Shown: positions 35,049-42,514 of the stretch, one piece after another | Layout of the letters: the number at the start of each line of letters is the position of its first letter | Position numbering within the stretch: position 1 is the first letter of the stretch | Assembly (NCBI RefSeq): GCF_000444995.1 | Contig: NC_022049.1 | Coordinates: forward strand, 248,001 to 312,000 | Reading direction: 5' to 3' | From: Paracoccus aminophilus JCM 7686 | GTDB lineage: Bacteria > Pseudomonadota > Alphaproteobacteria > Rhodobacterales > Rhodobacteraceae | DNA: 64,000 bases | The notes under the pieces: model-generated | What the model was told of the DNA's origin: nothing | Databases searched by the model: none | The model's input: the letters and a program-made list of their open reading frames with translations, nothing else | Position numbers and translations under genes: made by a program

Positions 35049-36145
35049 TGTCGCGCAGCCGGATCCTTGCCTTAATGCAATCGCAATTCATCGAGATGCG
35101 CCGCGATTTCGGCGCGATGTTCCTGACGTTCCTGTTCCCGCTGTTTTTCGTCGTGATCCTGACCGGCTCGGCGCTGGTGCGATCCAATCCAACTTTTGAC
35201 TTCGGCTTTGTCGATCAGACCAAAAGCGCCGAGGCCCAGCAATTCGCCGATGCGCTTGCCTCGCAAAATATCGCAATCAAAACCTATTCCGACGAGGCCA
35301 CCCTTCGGTCCGCGCTCACGCGGCGCGACGTGACGGCCGCCGTGATCCTGCCCGAGGGCTGGACTCCCACGGCGACAGGCCCGCGCGTGCGCGTCGTCGC
35401 GGATACGACGACGGCGGGCCTTGCGGAAACCGTGGTGAACGCCGCCCGCGCCAAAATCAAGTTGGGCCAAGGCGAGACGGCCGATGCCATCCCGTTTGAG
35501 ATGACGACGGTCGAAGGCAGCAATGCCGAATTCAACTTCATCTATCCCGGGATGCTCGCGCTGGCCTTGGTGCAGATGGGGCTATTCATGACCGCGACGC
35601 CGATCCTGAAGGCGCGCGAACGCGGAACGCTGCGCTACATCCTGCTCACGCCGACCACCACGCGAGAGCTGGTCGTCAGTCAGGTCCTGTTCCGCGTCCT
35701 GATCGCCAGCGTCCAACTCACGCTGCTGCTTGCTGCTGGCGCGTTCATCATAACGCTCAGCCCAAGCGCCTGGCTTGCGACCTTCGGGATCTCGATCCTC
35801 GGCACTATCATGCTGGTGAGCATTGGCTACGCCCTTGCCGGGATCGCGCGCAGCACCGAAAGCGGCATGGCTTTGATCATGATCGCCAATTTTGCGATGC
35901 TCTTTGGCGGCAATGTCTTTTGGAACCCAGAGGGCTCGGCGGTCCTGACGGCGGTCGCGCGGATCATGCCCGTCAGCTACCTCGCCGATGCCTACCGCCA
36001 GATCATCAGCGGAGCGCAGGGTCTTTGGCCGATCTGGCAAGACATCGCCATGATGCTCGGCTTCACGCTGCTGGCGCTGCTGATCGCCAATCGCACCTTC
36101 ACTTTCGACATGCGCAGTCGTGACGTTCAGGCTCAGCGCGCCTGA
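35048..36145 (+). CDS. ABC-2 type permease
   Basis: A 365-residue ABC-2 membrane subunit: one N-terminal transmembrane helix (FGAMFLTFLFPLFFVVILTGS), a long external loop of about 130 residues containing DQTKSAEAQQFADAL and LPEGWTPTA, then five C-terminal helices (from FIYPGMLALALVQMGLFM to the end). ATPILKARERGTLRYILLTPTT is the typical cytoplasmic gate. A GTG one codon upstream is an alternative start. Partner of the preceding ATPase. Confidence 0.86.
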   Translation: MSRSRILALMQSQFIEMRRDFGAMFLTFLFPLFFVVILTGSALVRSNPTFDFGFVDQTKSAEAQQFADALASQNIAIKTYSDEATLRSALTRRDVTAAVILPEGWTPTATGPRVRVVADTTTAGLAETVVNAARAKIKLGQGETADAIPFEMTTVEGSNAEFNFIYPGMLALALVQMGLFMTATPILKARERGTLRYILLTPTTTRELVVSQVLFRVLIASVQLTLLLAAGAFIITLSPSAWLATFGISILGTIMLVSIGYALAGIARSTESGMALIMIANFAMLFGGNVFWNPEGSAVLTAVARIMPVSYLADAYRQIISGAQGLWPIWQDIAMMLGFTLLALLIANRTFTFDMRSRDVQAQRA

Positions 36146-36186
36146 AACCCTCAATGCATCACACCAAAACCAAGAGGAGTCTGAAG

Positions 36187-37122
36187 ATGAATGTCGAAGC
36201 AACGCCTCAGATCCCCAATCCCTCTGACTGGGTCTATTTGCGTCTGTATCTGGGCGCCGCGATGGACCGGATGGACTGGCTGCTCATCGAGATCCAGAAG
36301 CTCGTCAACGCCAATCCCCGCATCGGGCGCTGGTTCTACATCCGATATGTCGATGACGGCGGGATACATATTCGTCTCCGCGCGCAGGCCTTGCCCGAGG
36401 ACGCGGCCAGGCTTTCCATCGAATTGAATGATGGCGTCGCCATGATCCTCGCGCGGATCAGCAGCCAGCCGCCCGGCAATTATGCCCCGATGGTCGCGGC
36501 CCCCGGCTATACCGAGCAGATCGAGACACTGTCGATCGCCCATAATGACATTCGCCTCAAGCTGACCACCTACGAGCCCGAATATGACAAATTCGGCGGT
36601 CCGGTCGGGATGCCGATCGCCGAAGAGCTGTTCCATGTCTCCTCGGAAATCGCCTGCGATCTCTTGCAGGCAGAGGCTGTGGGCCAACTCTCGCGCAAGT
36701 CAGTGCTGCCCGCCCTCATGCGCGCTTGTTTTGACGCCTTCCAACCGCAGACCGACCCCGTCGTCTTTTGGCGCGAATACGCCTATTACTGGCTGGGCAG
36801 CAAAACGCCCGCCGCCGAGGATTGGCGCGATCGCTTCCGTCGCAAAGCGGAAGAACTCGACGCATCCGGCATCTCGACCTTCGATCCAGATCCCCGGATC
36901 CGCGCGCTGACCCAGCCACTAATCGCGCGCTGGACCGAAGCGCTGGGACAGGCCGCGTCCGCCTATGCGGCAGCGGGCACCACGACCGACGCCGATGCCG
37001 AGGTGCTGACCTTCAACATCGCGCATCTCATGAACAACCGCTTGGGTATCGCGGTCCTCGAGGAGGCTTACATTGCCTCCCTTCTTGAGGGCGCGATCGC
37101 GCGGGAGGCGCTGGCCGCATGA
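36187..37122 (+). CDS. LanB-type elimination domain protein (thiopeptide-type dehydratase C-domain)
   Basis: A 311-residue protein of the 'thiopeptide-type bacteriocin biosynthesis' (SpaB C-terminal) family. Hallmarks: WVYLRLYLGAAMDRMDWLL at the start, RWFYIRYVDDGGIHIRLRAQ, YEPEYDKFGGPVGMPIAEELFHVSSEIACDLL and a C-terminal LMNNRLGIAVLEEAY. In split LanB systems such a domain removes glutamate from glutamylated Ser/Thr to give dehydroalanine/dehydrobutyrine; the same fold is also used by thiopeptide [4+2] pyridine synthases. As the only copy beside a LanB glutamylation protein, elimination is the likelier role. AAGAGGAG supports the start used. It overlaps the YcaO gene by ATGA. Confidence 0.85.
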   Translation: MNVEATPQIPNPSDWVYLRLYLGAAMDRMDWLLIEIQKLVNANPRIGRWFYIRYVDDGGIHIRLRAQALPEDAARLSIELNDGVAMILARISSQPPGNYAPMVAAPGYTEQIETLSIAHNDIRLKLTTYEPEYDKFGGPVGMPIAEELFHVSSEIACDLLQAEAVGQLSRKSVLPALMRACFDAFQPQTDPVVFWREYAYYWLGSKTPAAEDWRDRFRRKAEELDASGISTFDPDPRIRALTQPLIARWTEALGQAASAYAAAGTTTDADAEVLTFNIAHLMNNRLGIAVLEEAYIASLLEGAIAREALAA

Positions 37123-38462
37123 CCCCTCAGATGGATCTGGACGACGCAAAGCTGCGGGCGCGCCATTCAGTGTGGCGGCTGCTGATGCCCTCAGGTGGGA
37201 TCATGTCGGGCGTCACCCGCATGACCGGCGAAAACGGCGCGCCGGACCTGCATATCGCCGTGAGCAAGCTTGGAAATCTTTCCAAGGTCTTTCCCCATGT
37301 CATCCGCCCCGACGGCACCGAGGTGGCGAATGAACCGCTTGGCGGAGCCGGTGCGGATCTCGACGAGGAACTCGCCTGGATCCGCGCGGTGATGGAAGGG
37401 GCCGAGCGCTACGCCAACATGGCCTATGCCCCCGAGGATTTCCTCGTGACCTCTGCCAATCAGCTTGGCGCGGCGGCGATCGACCTCGACCGGATCGCGC
37501 GCTGCTCGAAAGCCGAGCTGGCGCAACCGGGCTGCCCCTATATCGCCCCGGACAAAAGCGAGGCGATCCGCTGGACGCGCGGCTGGTCGCTCAGCCAGAA
37601 ATGCGAACGCTGGGTGCCGACCGTCATGACGCATCTTTATGCGCGTCCCGCCCGCAACGAGCGGTTCTGGCAGGAAATTTCCACCGGGGTTGCCGCGCAT
37701 TTCTGCCTGCAAACCGCGATCGTCTCGGCTCTGTGCGAGGTCATCGAACGCGACGCCATCTCGATCCTGTGGCTGGCGCGTTTGGGCTTGCCCAAAATCC
37801 AGATCGATCGCCCCGCCCCCCCTGCCCTCGCCGGAGAGCTTGGCCAGCTCGAGCGGTCACTGATCAATCAAAGCTTCTTTGATGCGACCAGCGATATCGG
37901 CGTGCCGACCGTCTATTCGCTGCAGCGTGTGCCGGGCCATCCCGCGACCGCGCAATATGTGAACTGTGCGACCGGCTTCGACCCCGCCGCCCTTTGTGCA
38001 AAGACCATTCGCGAGGCCGCGCCCGCGCGTCCCGTCCTGCGTCTGGTCGAGGACGTGCCCGCCGACAGCAACGACTTTCGCGCGCTGTATGACGGGGCCC
38101 ATCTTCTGGGCCGCCCTGAACACGAACCCGCCTTCGACTTTCTGACCCACAGCACACGTTCGGTCCTGTTGTCGCAGATGCTGCGCCCAGAGGCCGAAAG
38201 CCCGTCAGAGCGGCTGAGCTACATCGTCGCCCGGCTGGAGGCGCTTGGCATGGAGCCGGTGATCGTCGATCTGACAACCGACGAATTGCGCGACCTCGGC
38301 ATCTGGGTCGTGCGCGCCGTCATTCCGGGGCTGATGCCGATGAGCTCGGTCCAGAAGGGCCGCTTTCTCGGAACGCCACGCCTTTACGACTACCCCGCAA
38401 AAGCCGGCTTCGGAACGCTTTGCGAAGCCCAGATCAACCCTTTGCCGCAGCCATTCGCATGA
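37119..38462 (+). CDS. YcaO cyclodehydratase (azoline-forming)
   Basis: A 447-residue YcaO-domain protein of the thiazole/oxazole maturase type. The ATP-binding elements are LGGAGADLDEELAWIRAVME, GAERYA and ISTGVAAHFCLQTAIVSALC, EVIERDAISILW, followed by the CATGFDPAALCAKTIREA segment. It ends NPLPQPFA, a weakened form of the Pro-rich C-terminus that matters for catalysis in azoline-forming YcaO proteins. It should phosphorylate the peptide backbone and cyclise Cys (and possibly Ser/Thr) of the precursor. It is translationally coupled on both sides: to the elimination protein and to the E1-like partner protein. Confidence 0.9.
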   Translation: MTPQMDLDDAKLRARHSVWRLLMPSGGIMSGVTRMTGENGAPDLHIAVSKLGNLSKVFPHVIRPDGTEVANEPLGGAGADLDEELAWIRAVMEGAERYANMAYAPEDFLVTSANQLGAAAIDLDRIARCSKAELAQPGCPYIAPDKSEAIRWTRGWSLSQKCERWVPTVMTHLYARPARNERFWQEISTGVAAHFCLQTAIVSALCEVIERDAISILWLARLGLPKIQIDRPAPPALAGELGQLERSLINQSFFDATSDIGVPTVYSLQRVPGHPATAQYVNCATGFDPAALCAKTIREAAPARPVLRLVEDVPADSNDFRALYDGAHLLGRPEHEPAFDFLTHSTRSVLLSQMLRPEAESPSERLSYIVARLEALGMEPVIVDLTTDELRDLGIWVVRAVIPGLMPMSSVQKGRFLGTPRLYDYPAKAGFGTLCEAQINPLPQPFA

Positions 38463-39124
38463 CACGCATCCTGTTTCTCGCTCTTGGAGAGTTCGGTCAC
38501 GCCGTAGCAACCCGCGCGGCAAAGGCCGAGGACCAGATCACCGCTTTTCCGCTGGACGACCCCACCGGTCTTGCGACGATGGTCGAGGCCGCCGAGTTCA
38601 TCGCCGTCGCCGCCTTCCGGCCCTACCCCGAGGCCTTTCACGCGCTCAACAGCCTTTGCAATGCGCTTGCAAAGCCGTGGTCGCTCGCTGAACTCAGCGG
38701 GACACGCCTGACAATCGGCCCCTTGGTGATACCGGGCGGCAAGGGGTGCTATGCCTGCTACCGCAAGCGCCGGGGCACGCATTACCCGACCCCAGAGCGG
38801 GAAGCGGCGCTTGAGGCCCACTATCTTTACCGCCCCGAAACAGGTCCGCGCGGCTATTCCCCACCCGCCGCAGCCTTTGCGGCCGCAGCACTGCGCCACG
38901 ATGCCGAAACGGCGCTGGGTGAGGGTCGGGCGGCTCTTGATGCCGCGGGCGGCCTGCGGGTCGCGGACATGCTTACGGTCACAGTACTCGAAAGCGCAGT
39001 GCTGCCCGTTCATGCCTGCCCCCATTGTTTCCCCGCCTCCGGTGCAGGCGAAATCGGCGCGCGCTTCGTGAATTGCCTCGTGCCAGCCCTTCAGGAGCCA
39101 GCCCTTCAGGAGAATGCAGGATGA
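38459..39124 (+). CDS. E1-like cyclodehydratase partner protein
   Basis: A 221-residue protein of the kind that accompanies YcaO and dehydrogenase in azole clusters (C/F-protein, Ocin-ThiF-like). It starts with a Rossmann-like strand MTRILFLALGEFGHAVATRA; a zinc site is visible as CYACY near residue 100 and CPHC near 195. It lacks the ATP-site GxGGLG of true E1 enzymes, so it is probably a scaffold that presents substrate to YcaO. Its last codons are a perfect duplicated 15-base unit (39083-39112, encoding PALQE twice). Both ends overlap neighbours by ATGA. The frame is open upstream inside YcaO, but coupling supports this start. Confidence 0.75.
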   Translation: MTRILFLALGEFGHAVATRAAKAEDQITAFPLDDPTGLATMVEAAEFIAVAAFRPYPEAFHALNSLCNALAKPWSLAELSGTRLTIGPLVIPGGKGCYACYRKRRGTHYPTPEREAALEAHYLYRPETGPRGYSPPAAAFAAAALRHDAETALGEGRAALDAAGGLRVADMLTVTVLESAVLPVHACPHCFPASGAGEIGARFVNCLVPALQEPALQENAG

Positions 39125-41463
39125 ACAAGGTCACCGCCGACATGATGCAAAGCAGCTTCACGCGCGATCCTGAGCTGAAGCTTCCAGTCTTCCCGAAATT
39201 TCCGCGCGAAATCGTCATGGCGCCCTTCGGCGCAAGTGGCATCCTCTTTGACGGCATCGACGGGCTTCAGCTGATATCGGGCGCTGGCGCCCGCCATTTC
39301 ATCCCGCGCCTGATCGAAAAGCTCGACGGAAGCCGCGGCCTGCCCGAAATCGTGGCAGAGTTCCCATCCGTGAGGCCCGACAAGATCATGGGTGCGGTCG
39401 CGCTGCTTTACAGCCGCGGGCTGCTCGAAGACGGCGGCGACCTCGTCCCGGAAACGCCGCTCGCGGGGTTTCTCGGGCGTCATATCGACGCCACGCGGGT
39501 CAACGGCAACCGGGCCGAGGCACTGGCGCGGCTGAACGGGGCGCGCGTCGCGCTGATCCCCTCGGACGGTGCGCAAATGCTCGCAGAAGCCTTGGCCGAT
39601 TGTGGTCTGGGCGAGGTGATGACACTGGGCGACCCTTCGGATTTGTCCTGTCGCCCGGATCTGGTCATCGCATTTCATGACGCGAAAACTTCGGCAGATG
39701 ACTGGCTCGCGCAGGCCTGGTCGCTTGGTCTCCCCGCCCTGCATCTGTGCGTGGGGGAAACTCTGGTGGAAGTCGGCCCGCTGTTCGTCCCCGGCCTTTC
39801 GGCCAGCCCCGCCTGCTTTCGCCGCCTTCAATCCGAGCGCCCCGAAGGGGTCCCGCGCGATCTCGAGATCTGGGCCGCCGTCGCCGCCATGCATGTCCAA
39901 AACATCATCAGCCGGATTGGGCGGATGTCGCTTTACAACCTCTGCCATCTCCACCGCCGCCACCCGGGCGAGCCGCCGAGCTATGCCGAGGTTAAACTGA
40001 CCCGTTGGCCCGGAGAAATCACCGCCGGACTTGGCCATATAGAAGCGGCGCCCGCCGCCGATCCAGAGCATCTGGTCTGGCGGCTGCACAACGCGGCCAA
40101 TGGGATGCCGCCGCGCAGCTTCCTCAGCCCCCGTGACTATCAGATGCACTATTCTGCGGCCAATCTCAGAGCCACCGCGCAGCGTCCCGACCCCTATTTC
40201 GGTGCGCCTGCGCAAGCGCTGCCCGGCTCGTTGGATCTGGACCTCGGCGCTGGGGCAGACGTCGATATGGCCCGGTTGGCCGCACTTTTGCGCTTTGCCG
40301 CCGGTTACGATGGCCCCCACCGCATCACGCCGAGCGCGGGCGGTCTTGGCGCGGTCAACCTCTACGTTGTCACCCGCAATGTCGCGGGCCTGCCCCCGAG
40401 AACCGGCTGGCATTATGACGCCACCGAACATCAGCTGTGCCGCCTTGGCAGTGTCAGCGACGAAGACCTGTGCGCAATGCTGGGGGTCACTTTGGACGAG
40501 CTGCCCGCCGTTGTGGCGTTCGGCATTGCCACGACCGAAAAATCGCAACGGAAATACAACAGCTTCGCGTTCCGCTTTGCGCAACTCGACTCTGGCATCA
40601 TGCGCGCGGTGCTTTCCGGCCTTGCGGAAAAGATGGGGATCGAGCTTCGCGACTATCCCAATCTGCGCGACATTTCCGCGGCGCAGGCGCTTGGGGTGGC
40701 CTTGCGGGGAACAGCGAATATCGTCACCTTCGCGGCTGGCTTCGGCCGGGGCGCCGAGACCATGCGCGCGGCCTATCCAGATCTGCGTCAGGGGCAAGAG
40801 GTCACGCAACTGGCCGAACTCGCCGCGCATTTGCCCCTCACCAAAGCGCAACCGCTGCCCGATTTGGCACCGTCTGACCTTACGGCCGCCGATTTCCCGC
40901 GACGCCTGCTGTCGCGCCGCTCTGTCCGGATTTTCGCCAAAGCGCCACTGCCGCTGCACAGCCTTGCGCAGATCGCCCACAGCGTCTCCGCCCTTGACCT
41001 GCGCCTTGATGCGCAGGGCGCGCTGCCCGCGCGGACGACATTGTGGTTCGCCATTCCCGCGCATATCGACGCCGAAAATCAGGGGATTTGGCGCAAGGGC
41101 CCGACCGGCGAGCTGGTCCGCATCCGCCAAAACCTGACCTCGGATGAGCTGGCGCAGGGGATGCTTCAGCGTTCGCTGGCGGATGCCCCGCTCACGATCC
41201 TGATCACCGGGCGCTTCCACGATGCCGTCGATCTTTGGGGCGCGCGCGGCTATCGCGAGCTTTATGCCCGCGCCGGTGCTGCCGCGATGCAGGCGCTTCA
41301 GGTCGGGCTTAGCCTCGGTCTCGGTGGCTGCCCTTGGGGCGGGATCAGCGAATCCGCATGGGGCGAGCTCCTCGGGATCGACCGATATACGGACTGCCCC
41401 CTGTTTGGGGTCAGCATGGGCGTGCCCGCAGATGCGCAAACCGCCGGGGGCCTGCATGTCTGA
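39121..41463 (+). CDS. SagB-type azoline dehydrogenase fused to leader-binding domain
   Basis: A 780-residue multidomain enzyme. Residues about 30-110 (ILFDGIDGLQLISGAGARHF, DKIMGAVALLYSRGLLEDGG) look like the winged-helix leader-recognition element (RRE) of azole C-proteins. A degenerate E1-like middle (about 125-260, VALIPSDGAQMLAEALADCG) follows. Two nitroreductase-fold domains end the chain: one from about 300 (SPRDYQMHYSAANL, TPSAGGLGAVNLYVV) and one from about 590 (LLSRRSVRIFAKAPLPL to GLGGCPWGG). The second carries the FMN-binding RRSVR motif. It should oxidise azolines to azoles with FMN. Fusing recognition and oxidation in one chain is uncommon. Confidence 0.88.
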   Translation: MNKVTADMMQSSFTRDPELKLPVFPKFPREIVMAPFGASGILFDGIDGLQLISGAGARHFIPRLIEKLDGSRGLPEIVAEFPSVRPDKIMGAVALLYSRGLLEDGGDLVPETPLAGFLGRHIDATRVNGNRAEALARLNGARVALIPSDGAQMLAEALADCGLGEVMTLGDPSDLSCRPDLVIAFHDAKTSADDWLAQAWSLGLPALHLCVGETLVEVGPLFVPGLSASPACFRRLQSERPEGVPRDLEIWAAVAAMHVQNIISRIGRMSLYNLCHLHRRHPGEPPSYAEVKLTRWPGEITAGLGHIEAAPAADPEHLVWRLHNAANGMPPRSFLSPRDYQMHYSAANLRATAQRPDPYFGAPAQALPGSLDLDLGAGADVDMARLAALLRFAAGYDGPHRITPSAGGLGAVNLYVVTRNVAGLPPRTGWHYDATEHQLCRLGSVSDEDLCAMLGVTLDELPAVVAFGIATTEKSQRKYNSFAFRFAQLDSGIMRAVLSGLAEKMGIELRDYPNLRDISAAQALGVALRGTANIVTFAAGFGRGAETMRAAYPDLRQGQEVTQLAELAAHLPLTKAQPLPDLAPSDLTAADFPRRLLSRRSVRIFAKAPLPLHSLAQIAHSVSALDLRLDAQGALPARTTLWFAIPAHIDAENQGIWRKGPTGELVRIRQNLTSDELAQGMLQRSLADAPLTILITGRFHDAVDLWGARGYRELYARAGAAAMQALQVGLSLGLGGCPWGGISESAWGELLGIDRYTDCPLFGVSMGVPADAQTAGGLHV

Positions 41464-42514
41464 TCTTGCGTTCCAACCCCGGCCAATGACCGCCGCGCCG
41501 GATGAGAATGAGGTCTTCGCGATGCGCCCCGGCATTGCCCGCGTCCGGCGCAACCATATGACGATCCTGGTCCAGCCGGATGACGGGCGCTCGATGCGCA
41601 TAAGCCCAGTAGGCGCGGAATTGGTCCCGCTGCTCGCGCAAGGCGCCACGCTGCACGAACTGGAAAGCCACCTTCGCCGTCGCTTTCCTGCCGCGAGCGA
41701 TGTCAATTTCAAGCTGCGCCAATTCCTTGGTCAGCTCGTGACGGCGGGGTTTTTGGGCCATGCGGAGGCGACCCCGATCCGGCGCACGACCCATCGCCTC
41801 GTGCTTTTCAATCCCGACCCGGTGGCGCGTGCGATCGCGGCAGTCCTGCTTGGCCTGCCGTCTTTCCTGCGCGGACTTCTGCTCGGCGTCCTTCTGGGGG
41901 CGGCAGGTGTCGCGCTGACGGCTTTGGTGCTCTCGCCTGCGCTGCCTCATCCGCGCGAGATCGTCACCCGTTTTTCATGGGGCGGCCTCGCCTTTCTGCT
42001 GCTCGTCCTGCTGCCGATCCATGAGCTTGCCCATGCCGTCGCCGCCCGTATGGCAGGTATCCCTGTGACCTCGGCAGGGCTTTTGATCCACGGGCTCACG
42101 CCCGGGCCTTTCGTCGACACCAGCGGCGCCTATCGCGTGACGGATCGGCGCAAGCGGTTCTGGATCCCTGCGGTCGGCCCGCTGGTCGATCTGCTGTGCT
42201 GCGCGCTGGCGGCGGGACTTTTGGTCTTTGGCCCAGATTGGGGCCTTGATCCGCGCGTGACCTCGGCCCTGCCGTTCGTCTTTCTGGGATCGGCGCTCCT
42301 TTTGACGCTGAACCTCAACCCGATCATGCCCTCGGACGGCAGTCATATGATCGAGGCTTTGCGCGATGACGAGTTGCTGCGCCGCTCGGCTCTCAGCCGT
42401 CGCGGGGCAAAGATGTCGCGACCCATGGATGTCGCTTTGTATCGCGCGCTTGCCTCGATGTTTTGGCAGGGGCTGGCGGTTCTTCTCTGGTTTTGGTGGT
42501 TTCATGCAGCTTGA
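41456..42514 (+). CDS. M50 membrane metalloprotease with PqqD-like N-domain
   Basis: A 352-residue protein. Residues about 15-105 (VFAMRPGIARVRRNHMTIL, RISPVGAELVPLLAQGATLH, FLGQLVTAGFLG) resemble PqqD/RRE winged helices that bind leader peptides. From about 125 on it is a site-2-protease-like intramembrane metalloprotease: LLPIHELAHAVAARM holds the HExxH zinc motif near 187, and LNLNPIMPSDGSHM near 287 the second zinc-ligand motif. About five to six transmembrane helices. It is the likely leader peptidase, bringing recognition and cleavage together at the membrane next to the exporters. It starts inside the end of the dehydrogenase gene and overlaps the LanB gene by 11 bases. Confidence 0.85.
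   Translation: MSDLAFQPRPMTAAPDENEVFAMRPGIARVRRNHMTILVQPDDGRSMRISPVGAELVPLLAQGATLHELESHLRRRFPAASDVNFKLRQFLGQLVTAGFLGHAEATPIRRTTHRLVLFNPDPVARAIAAVLLGLPSFLRGLLLGVLLGAAGVALTALVLSPALPHPREIVTRFSWGGLAFLLLVLLPIHELAHAVAARMAGIPVTSAGLLIHGLTPGPFVDTSGAYRVTDRRKRFWIPAVGPLVDLLCCALAAGLLVFGPDWGLDPRVTSALPFVFLGSALLLTLNLNPIMPSDGSHMIEALRDDELLRRSALSRRGAKMSRPMDVALYRALASMFWQGLAVLLWFWWFHAA

Noticed and set aside
39106..41712. An 868-codon minus-strand frame opposite the dehydrogenase gene
   Set aside because: No motif, Arg-rich, and the plus strand carries a coupled operon gene with recognisable domains.
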